27,427 bases of DNA from Bacteroides sp. CAG:443 (GTDB lineage: Bacteria > Bacteroidota > Bacteroidia > Bacteroidales > Bacteroidaceae). Positions 23,014 to 27,427 of this stretch are shown in pieces (positions within the stretch are counted from its first letter, which is position 1; each line of letters begins with the position of its first letter). A program made the translations under genes and the position numbers. The notes under the pieces were generated by a model, which did not search any database, was not told where the DNA came from, and saw nothing but the letters and a program-made list of their open reading frames with translations. The DNA lies in the NCBI GenBank assembly GCA_000432735.1, contig FR887839.1:105447-132873 (forward strand), in the 5' to 3' direction.

Positions 23014-23237
23014 AGTTTAGGAATAAAACAGGCAGTCGGATCATGTCCGGCTGTCTGCTGATATAGACATAAGAACGCAAGGTGTCCAAGCGTAAATCTG
23101 GAAAATTGACACTGAAAGGTACAAATTGCGTGGTGCTTATGCTATGCTTTGTCATAGCGTGCATTCACGTATATAACCTTTCAAGGGCTTTCCAGAGCCT
23201 ACGCTTGGTGTAGCGTGGATAGCACGCTACTTTTTTA
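23014..23237 (+). ncRNA. Highly structured RNA or riboregulator
   Basis: A first hairpin has a 12-bp stem (23029-23040 with 23046-23057, two G-U pairs). Then comes a long nested fold: CCAAGCGTA (23086-23094) with TACGCTTGG (23200-23208); TCTGGAAA (23097-23104) with TTTCCAGA (23189-23196); TGAAAGGT (23113-23120) with ACCTTTCA (23176-23183); CGTG (23129-23132) with CACG (23166-23169); and GCTATG (23141-23146) with CATAGC (23153-23158). A terminator follows at 23210-23236. TAGCGTGC (23155-23162) can instead pair with GCACGCTA (23222-23229), which would break the terminator. It may be a stand-alone RNA, a leader controlling the DHFR-like gene, or a small inverted-repeat element. I recognise no known riboswitch class. 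Confidence 0.6.
23210..23236 (+). terminator. Terminator at the end of the structured RNA
   Basis: GTAGCGTG (23210-23217) pairs with CACGCTAC (23223-23230), loop GATAG, followed by six T residues. It lies 37 bases before the DHFR-like ATG, a layout typical of attenuation. Confidence 0.8.
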
Positions 23238-23273
23238 TTCCAAGCGAACCGGAAAGACCAAGAAATTCAGATT

Positions 23274-23696
23274 ATGGCGAAAATACAATTGCTGGCAATA
23301 CTTTCGATGGACGGCTGTCTGGCGGATATGAAAACAGAAGGGCGCTGGTGGCTCCGTCCAGATTGTCATGGCATCTCAGACATATATAACAAGGCAACCT
23401 TTGAACTTTCACCGGATTATTCAATGACCACATTGATAGCCGAACATGAGAAACAAGACGACAACACCGTTTATCTGATTGAAGCGACCCATCAGAATGC
23501 CGATTTTATCAATGCACTGCTGAATATGCGTATCGTTGATGAAATTATTATCTACACCGTACCGTTCATAGCAGGTACCGGTTTCTTTCTGTTTCAAAAA
23601 AAATTGCCAATATCCTATTGGAAACTGACCGAACAGAAAAGTATGCCGGGAGCCTTGCGACACATATACCGTAAGGTGGATGTGGAAGATAATTAG
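23274..23696 (+). CDS. DHFR/RibD-C-like reductase domain protein
   Basis: A 140-residue protein resembling the dihydrofolate reductase / RibD C-terminal fold, in short form. It starts with AKIQLLAILSMDGCLADMKTEG, the usual beginning of these reductases (xxxSLDGxIA). The block TVYLIEATHQNADFINALLNMRIVDEIIIYTVPFIAGTGFFLF, with its 'P-x-x-x-G-x-G' turn, matches the C-terminal half of RibD-like enzymes. The family is usually 170-220 residues, so it is short and may lack a complete NADPH site. It sits between rteB and rteC behind a structured RNA with a terminator. Its place in the regulatory block suggests a regulatory or accessory role rather than folate metabolism, but that is inference. Confidence 0.75.
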   Translation: MAKIQLLAILSMDGCLADMKTEGRWWLRPDCHGISDIYNKATFELSPDYSMTTLIAEHEKQDDNTVYLIEATHQNADFINALLNMRIVDEIIIYTVPFIAGTGFFLFQKKLPISYWKLTEQKSMPGALRHIYRKVDVEDN

Positions 23697-23705
23697 CAGT
23701 ATCAT

Positions 23706-23772
23706 GTTCCAAAATGGAACGTGAAATGCGGATTCAGTTGTTTCAAAATGAAACGCGGTTTCATCTTGAAAC
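23706..23772. promoter_or_regulatory. Three GTTYCA-N3-TGRAAC palindromes upstream of rteC
   Basis: Three 15-base palindromes: GTTCCAAAATGGAAC (23706-23720), GTTTCAAAATGAAAC (23740-23754) and GTTTCATCTTGAAAC (23758-23772). Centres are 34 and 18 bases apart. They lie about 170-240 bases before the rteC ATG, right after the DHFR-like stop. Fis-type HTH activators bind such sites as enhancers, and CTnDOT RteB acts upstream of rteC, so these are the best candidate RteB sites. Confidence 0.65.
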
Positions 23773-23834
23773 ATTTTTTTGGCCGTTTATACAATGGCTG
23801 AAAAATATTTTTATCTCTATTCTATTGTATAACA

Positions 23835-23863
23835 GCAGGATACAAAATCCTGCCGTTTTTTTT
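23835..23863 (+). terminator. Terminator between DHFR-like gene and rteC
   Basis: GCAGGAT (23835-23841) pairs with ATCCTGC (23847-23853), loop ACAAA, followed by a run of T. It lies between the palindromes and rteC, so rteC is probably started downstream of it or regulated by read-through. A weak promoter TTTG (23867-23870) with N20 and TAGTTCAT (23891-23898) may follow. Confidence 0.75.
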
Positions 23864-23943
23864 CTGTTTGCGGAAAAGCATTTGTACTCATAGTTCATGT
23901 GCGCACACTGATAATCAAAGTGTATCATTCAAACAGAAAAAAT

Positions 23944-24567
23944 ATGAATTACCTTATATTGACAGAAACCGAATTTTTCGGTCTTATAAACGGAAATGAT
24001 GAGACAATCAATCTGAATGCTGCCTATGGGTGTTTTGTCAAGGCGGTTGTCGAACTGCTGTCCGATAACGATACGGACGGTGTAAAGATTGCACTGGCGT
24101 ATGCCGAGAACGAACTGGAATATCACAACACGCAGTATCTTGCAGGTGGGGTGAAAAGCCATACCGACCTGTTTGTCCGCAAAGCCTTGTCTTTTGTCCG
24201 CAAGATGCAAAAGCAAATCTCCACAAGCCGCTTACAAGTGCCACCACTATCTCCATCCTATCCAAGTCCCCCTTCTACTGCCAATTCTGTCCCTGCATTG
24301 AAATGGACCGGCAATGCCATTGACCTTGTGGAAATGATTTATGGCATCAGCGAGATGGGCTGCATCAATGACGGGGAAATTCCGTTGAAGGAACTTGCAC
24401 CTGTCCTATACTCTTTTTTCGGCGTAAACTCCAAAGATTGCTACCGCTTCTATACGGACATCAAACGCAGAAAAAATGACAGCCGTACTTATTTTCTTGA
24501 CCGTATGCAAAAGAAGCTGAATGAAAAAATGCAGCGGGATGACGAGCTGGAACGCATGAGGAGATAA
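23944..24567 (+). CDS. rteC: RteC excision-operon activator
   Basis: A 207-residue protein of the RteC family; in CTnDOT it binds upstream of xis2c and turns on the xis2c-xis2d-orf3-exc operon. The N-terminal helical part has NYLILTETEFFGLINGND and a conserved segment ALAYAENELEYHNTQYLAGG followed by HTDLFVRKALSFV. The C-terminal part, after a Pro/Ser-rich linker (about 105-120), carries KWTGNAIDLVEMIYGI, INDGEIPLKELAPVLYSFFG and KDCYRFYTDIKRRKNDSRTYFLDRM, typical of the family's winged-helix-like DNA-binding region. I start at the ATG at 23944 because it gives the family's natural beginning. It closes the regulatory block and is followed by a terminator. Confidence 0.92.
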   Translation: MNYLILTETEFFGLINGNDETINLNAAYGCFVKAVVELLSDNDTDGVKIALAYAENELEYHNTQYLAGGVKSHTDLFVRKALSFVRKMQKQISTSRLQVPPLSPSYPSPPSTANSVPALKWTGNAIDLVEMIYGISEMGCINDGEIPLKELAPVLYSFFGVNSKDCYRFYTDIKRRKNDSRTYFLDRMQKKLNEKMQRDDELERMRR

Positions 24568-24588
24568 ACTCCGTTTCCAGAATGTTTT

Positions 24589-24623
24589 TAAGGGATTGCA
24601 TCACGCAATCCTTTATTTTTTTT
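24589..24623 (+). terminator. Terminator after rteC
   Basis: GGATTGC (24593-24599) pairs with GCAATCC (24605-24611), followed by TTTATTTTTTTT. Confidence 0.85.
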
Positions 24624-24655
24624 GCTGTTTATAAAGGATTTCCGTCGTTCGCAAA

Positions 24656-24753
24656 ACGGATTGTGCCACTAAAGAGGATAATGCTATTTTTGGTTTGTAG
24701 GTTTACAACGGAGGGACCGAAAATCCGAATATTGAAGAGAGTAGGAAATTAAA
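24656..24753 (+). promoter_or_regulatory. Promoter-leader cassette, copy 1
   Basis: It holds the block ACGGATTGT (24656-24664), a perfect -7 box TATTTTTG (24685-24692) and a 59-base leader (24695-24753) that matches the second copy at 58 of 59 bases. The leader begins with the inverted repeat TTGTA-GGTT-TACAA (24695-24708), close to the expected start site, like a repressor operator. It runs to 11 bases before the protease-like gene. Confidence 0.8.
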
Positions 24754-24764
24754 ATGTAGAGATT

Positions 24765-25373
24765 ATGGCATTTGGTAATGGTTACTGTCAGTACGAAACA
24801 GGTTATCCAGCTGGGAATAATTATTGTGGTGGATTTGCACTATGTGCTATATTGAATGATATAAACAGTGAAAAGGGTGTTCCTTTATTGAAACCGTTAG
24901 CAGTTTACAATGAAGTACAGGAGAAACAGAAAGGTTTGGAAGGTTACCTGAAAGATATTATAGAACAAAGAAAAAATGACTCAGGAACAGACATCTGTCT
25001 TCCGTCAAGTCTGGCTCGCTGTGCGGCAGAAAACTATCGAGTAAAAAATCCTGTCATTCTGTATTCAAAAGGATGGAGTATGCCGGTTGAAGTTATTCAA
25101 GCATCACGTAAAGAATATATGAACACTGTTATTGTTGGATCTGATGATTGGAAGTCCAAAATAAATGATAAAGCATTCAAGTATTTCCTTTTTTTAGTAC
25201 AAGACGATAATCATTGGATTGCAGTCAAACATAAAGATGACGGCAACTTTTTGGTCTATGATCCAGCCGATGGTAATGAAGTAGAAAAAGACAAAGCTGA
25301 AATTGCAAGCTATTTGATGGATACGAATAATGAAGGAAAGCCGATAAATCTTGTTATCTATTTCGAGAAATAA
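24765..25373 (+). CDS. Papain-like cysteine protease domain protein (cargo)
   Basis: A 202-residue protein without signal peptide. The N-terminal NNYCGGFALCAILNDIN (Cys21) looks like the catalytic cysteine helix of clan CA peptidases. Later DDNHWIAVKHKDD (His150) and LVYDPADG (Asp166) give the His and Asp of the triad in the usual order and spacing, similar to C39/C70-type bacterial enzymes. I cannot assign a substrate. It is AT-rich compared with the ICE backbone and has its own promoter cassette and a hairpin downstream, so it is probably acquired cargo. Possible roles are processing of a peptide, an antibacterial effector, or anti-host-defence; none is shown by the sequence. Confidence 0.65.
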   Translation: MAFGNGYCQYETGYPAGNNYCGGFALCAILNDINSEKGVPLLKPLAVYNEVQEKQKGLEGYLKDIIEQRKNDSGTDICLPSSLARCAAENYRVKNPVILYSKGWSMPVEVIQASRKEYMNTVIVGSDDWKSKINDKAFKYFLFLVQDDNHWIAVKHKDDGNFLVYDPADGNEVEKDKAEIASYLMDTNNEGKPINLVIYFEK

Positions 25374-25377
25374 CCGT

Positions 25378-25423
25378 TCAACAAGAAGTGCCTTTTTGCT
25401 GTTTGCAAAGCACTTCTTGTTGA
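25378..25423. terminator. Hairpin between the two cargo genes
   Basis: A 14-bp perfect stem, TCAACAAGAAGTGC (25378-25391) with GCACTTCTTGTTGA (25410-25423), and an 18-base loop. It begins 4 bases after the stop. There is no T run after it, so it may be a processed or rho-assisted end, or protect the 3' end. Confidence 0.65.
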
Positions 25424-25464
25424 TTTATAACAGCCGTTCATAAACAATTCCAGTTATTTACCAG

Positions 25465-25562
25465 ACGGATTGTTGCTGCAAATATCTTGAAATTATCTTT
25501 GACTTGTAGGTTTACAACGGAGGAACCGAAAATCCGAATATTGAAGAGAGTAGGAAATTAAA
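25465..25562 (+). promoter_or_regulatory. Promoter-leader cassette, copy 2
   Basis: The same arrangement as copy 1: ACGGATTGT at 25465-25473 (same 39-base distance to the leader), -7 box TATCTTTG (25494-25501), and leader 25504-25562 with one mismatch. Weaker similarity extends about 30 bases further upstream. It ends 13 bases before the next ATG. Confidence 0.8.
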
Positions 25563-25575
25563 TAAATATTTAACA

Positions 25576-26193
25576 ATGAATATATTAAGTGAGTTTAATG
25601 AACAAGGTTTACTTGTACGCACTGTAATGTTAAAAAATTTAGCCAAGGATTTTTTAAATATCAATGATAGTATAGAGTATGCAAAAAGTAAATATACAGA
25701 ATTGCCAATGGAATCATATTATGGTCCAAAAAGAAGATGGACAATTGCGCATAAAAATATAAAACCTATATTTTTTAATATGGGAAGAAGACATTTAGCA
25801 ATTATGGCAGTTCCAAGATTAGTAGATTGGAGTAAATATCTTAAAATCGATGAACAAGATGCATCTTCTAATTATAGAATTACAGAAACAGAATGTCTTG
25901 ATGCAAGTAAAGCGGAAGAATTATATAACAACACTGTTGAAGAATTAAAGGTTAATAGCTGGTGTAAAACTGTAAATAATGAAGTTTCTACATGTGGTTT
26001 CGATATAAAAGCATTATGTGGATTGCTTACGGATGATAAGAATTATATTGAAGAAAACAAAGAAAAAATATTAGGTGGGCTAAGTGGGTTAAGAACTGAA
26101 TATAAAGTTAATAACATTGAAGTATTCACATATGGATATAATGAATATGATAAAATTGCTTATATAGAAGAATATTGTACTCTCAATTTGTAA
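25576..26193 (+). CDS. Unknown AT-rich cargo protein (205 aa)
   Basis: A 205-residue soluble protein that I do not recognise. It is predicted mixed alpha/beta, with an N-terminal helical region, a basic aromatic stretch (ESYYGPKRRWTIAHKNIKPIFFNMGRRHLAIM, shown in part), four cysteines and an acidic C-terminal half. No signal peptide or membrane segment is visible. Its base composition is clearly more AT-rich than anything else in the window, pointing to separate acquisition. It shares the promoter-leader cassette with the protease-like gene, so the two are likely expressed under the same condition. An effector/immunity or protease/substrate pair can be imagined, but nothing proves it. Confidence 0.7.
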   Translation: MNILSEFNEQGLLVRTVMLKNLAKDFLNINDSIEYAKSKYTELPMESYYGPKRRWTIAHKNIKPIFFNMGRRHLAIMAVPRLVDWSKYLKIDEQDASSNYRITETECLDASKAEELYNNTVEELKVNSWCKTVNNEVSTCGFDIKALCGLLTDDKNYIEENKEKILGGLSGLRTEYKVNNIEVFTYGYNEYDKIAYIEEYCTLNL

Positions 26194-26246
26194 AAAGTTA
26201 CATGGTAAATTATAGAGAAAATAACAATCATTAAGTATAAGAGGGT

Positions 26247-26351
26247 ATGTCAAAGTTAAAAGAACTAACTCCCCAATTACATATTGTAACTAAAGACTTA
26301 AAAAAGGTCGTATCATTATTTAATACAGAGCTTGATACGACCTTTTTTTAA
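26247..26351 (+). CDS. Possible 34-aa peptide ending in a terminator
   Basis: A short frame begins with ATG after AAGAGGGT, a rare Shine-Dalgarno-like stretch in this window. It encodes MSKLKELTPQLHIVTKDLKK and then VVSLFNTELDTTFF, and its last codons run through the right arm of the terminator stem. It may be chance, or a tiny peptide whose translation affects the terminator. Confidence 0.25.
   Translation: MSKLKELTPQLHIVTKDLKKVVSLFNTELDTTFF
26297..26351. terminator. Bidirectional terminator
   Basis: CTTAAAAAAGGTCGTATC (26297-26314) pairs with GATACGACCTTTTTTTAAG (26334-26352, nearly complete). A runs and T runs on both sides suit termination of the plus-strand cargo and of the minus-strand mob operon. 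Confidence 0.88.
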
Positions 26352-26370
26352 GGTATTTAGGATGCTCAAA

Positions 26371-27427
26371 TTACTTCTGTTGCAACAAATGGCTCAGGTT
26401 CTCGTCACCCGCAATACGCTCCAGCTCGTCGGCGACAATCCTTTTCACCTCTTCCTTGATGCGGTTGTAGTTTTCCTGCACCTTTTCCTGCATATAGTCA
26501 TTGCCGTTCTCGTCGGTAAAATCCGTAATGACGGGAATAGGCCTGTAAGCCTTCGTTTCAGCCGCCACCTTCGCATTGTCCACGACAATCTCCGCATGGA
26601 AAATCTTCTGTTCGATACGCTCGTTGAAATTGTCGGACACCGAACCGACAAACATACCTTGCGTCAGGCCGGAAATCTTGCTCGGCGGGATAAGGCTGTC
26701 CATCTGTGTGTTAATGGAGGTGGAGACGTCCTGACGGTTGATGGATATGGACTGACGCTTCTGCAAGACTTTTCCGAACCTCTCCGAAAGCGTCTTGGCG
26801 GTTTCGCCCACCACCTGACCGGAGAAGATGTTGCCAACAGTGTTCATCACGACTTTCGCCTCCTTGTCCCCATAGTCACGTACAAGCTGTGAGAAATCCT
26901 GAAATCCCAGACATACGGCGACCTTGTTGCTTCGTGCCGTGGCAATCAGGTTGTCCAGCCCCTTGAAATAGATGGTGGGCAGCTCATCAATAATCACCGA
27001 AGACTTGAGCATACCCTTCTTGTTTATCAGCTTGACGATACGTGAGTTATACAAACCCAGTGCCGCACCGTAGATGTTCTGACGGTCGGGATTGTTCCCG
27101 ACACACAGGACTTTCGGCTCTTCAGGATTGTTGATGTCGAGCGTAAACTCGCTATCACTCATCACCCAGTACAGTTGCGGTGAAATCATGCGTGAGAGCG
27201 GGATTTTCGCCGATGCAATCTGCCCCATCAGCTGCTCGGCAGCCCCTCCCAGCCAAGCATCCATAAAGGGACTGAGGTAGTTCTCCAGCTCCGGATATGA
27301 GGTAAGGATGGGAAAAATGTCCTCGTACCTGCGGTTCAGGAACTCAATGGCATGGGGAAAGGTACAGTATCTACCGTTCTGATAGATTGTAGGCTCGGCA
27401 CTCGGCGCCTTGCCGCATTTCTGCGGT
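26371..27427 (-). CDS. mobC: Coupling protein MobC/TraG (VirD4-type), C-terminal part
   Basis: 352 codons of the C-terminal part of a type IV coupling protein, the ATPase that links the relaxosome to the conjugation pore at the inner membrane. The start lies beyond the window. Visible blocks are LDINNPEEPKVLCVGNNPDRQNIYG (in part), the Walker B region SSVIIDELPTIYF and the following NLIATARSNKVAVCLGFQDFSQL, which is the conserved VirD4/TraG helicase-like motif with the Q of motif III. Walker A would be in the missing part. The tail is charged (EELKRIVADELER-type helix). In CTnDOT mobA-mobB-mobC precede the tra operon; this gene is the last of the mob unit, ending at a terminator. Confidence 0.9.
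   Translation of the reverse strand, partial: PQKCGKAPSAEPTIYQNGRYCTFPHAIEFLNRRYEDIFPILTSYPELENYLSPFMDAWLGGAAEQLMGQIASAKIPLSRMISPQLYWVMSDSEFTLDINNPEEPKVLCVGNNPDRQNIYGAALGLYNSRIVKLINKKGMLKSSVIIDELPTIYFKGLDNLIATARSNKVAVCLGFQDFSQLVRDYGDKEAKVVMNTVGNIFSGQVVGETAKTLSERFGKVLQKRQSISINRQDVSTSINTQMDSLIPPSKISGLTQGMFVGSVSDNFNERIEQKIFHAEIVVDNAKVAAETKAYRPIPVITDFTDENGNDYMQEKVQENYNRIKEEVKRIVADELERIAGDENLSHLLQQK

Noticed and set aside
23086..23208. Retron msr-msd RNA
   Set aside because: The inverted repeats and long stem recall a retron, but no reverse transcriptase gene is present nearby.
15450..24567. tetQ or another antibiotic-resistance gene beside rteA-rteB
   Set aside because: No ribosomal protection protein or other resistance gene is encoded in this interval.
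1..27427. CRISPR arrays, tRNA or rRNA genes, insertion sequences
   Set aside because: No regularly spaced repeats, cloverleaf or rRNA segments were seen, and no transposase other than the integrase.

Overview
The window looks like a chromosome/ICE junction from a human-gut Bacteroidales (Bacteroides, Phocaeicola or Parabacteroides type). The evidence is a Bacteroides-like guaA at the left edge, promoters with the TAnnTTTG -7 box and almost no Shine-Dalgarno sequences, and a CTnDOT-family integrative conjugative element filling the rest. The left boundary is probably at 1136-1145, where a 10-bp sequence fits the IntDOT core site GTANNTTTGC inside the guaA promoter. The right end of the element is not in the window.

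Layout. 1-1107: 3'-truncated guaA (minus). 1146-8509: integration/excision module, with a 411-aa IntDOT-like integrase (Ser at the position of the first catalytic Arg), a small RhuM-like HTH protein, two minus-strand HTH proteins, then a plus-strand operon matching CTnDOT xis2c-xis2d-orf3-exc (two HTH proteins, a DUF4099/DUF3945 protein, topoisomerase III). 8510-8736: a promoter and terminator that would make a short RNA. 8737-15064: DUF1896 protein and a 1963-aa methylase-helicase fusion. 15450-18985: cargo operon with a membrane AraC-like regulator, a 45-aa membrane peptide, a fimbrillin-like/LRR lipoprotein and two related short peptides on either side of it. 19279-24567: regulatory block rteA (hybrid kinase), rteB (sigma54-type regulator, broken by a 38-bp imperfect duplication), a structured RNA, a DHFR/RibD-like protein and rteC. 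24656-26193: two AT-rich cargo genes, each behind a copy of the same promoter-leader cassette. 26371-27427: C-terminal part of the coupling protein MobC/TraG (minus), leading into the mob/tra region outside the window.

How it probably works together. By analogy with CTnDOT, RteA phosphorylates RteB, RteB activates rteC, and RteC activates the xis2c-xis2d-orf3-exc operon so that Int can excise the element. In CTnDOT tetQ lies upstream of rteA-rteB; here the AraC-like regulator and fimbrillin/peptide operon occupies that place, so the inducing signal may not be tetracycline. The rteB frameshift may lock or weaken this cascade.

The most interesting signals are non-coding: a candidate ~80-nt RNA after exc whose 16-nt segment is complementary to the leaders of topB and an HTH gene (and 11 nt to the DUF1896 leader); a deeply nested ~123-nt RNA fold ending in a terminator between rteB and the DHFR-like gene; three GTTYCA-N3-TGRAAC palindromes upstream of rteC; and the duplicated promoter-leader ahead of two unrelated cargo genes. 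All calls come from reading the sequence; no database search was run.
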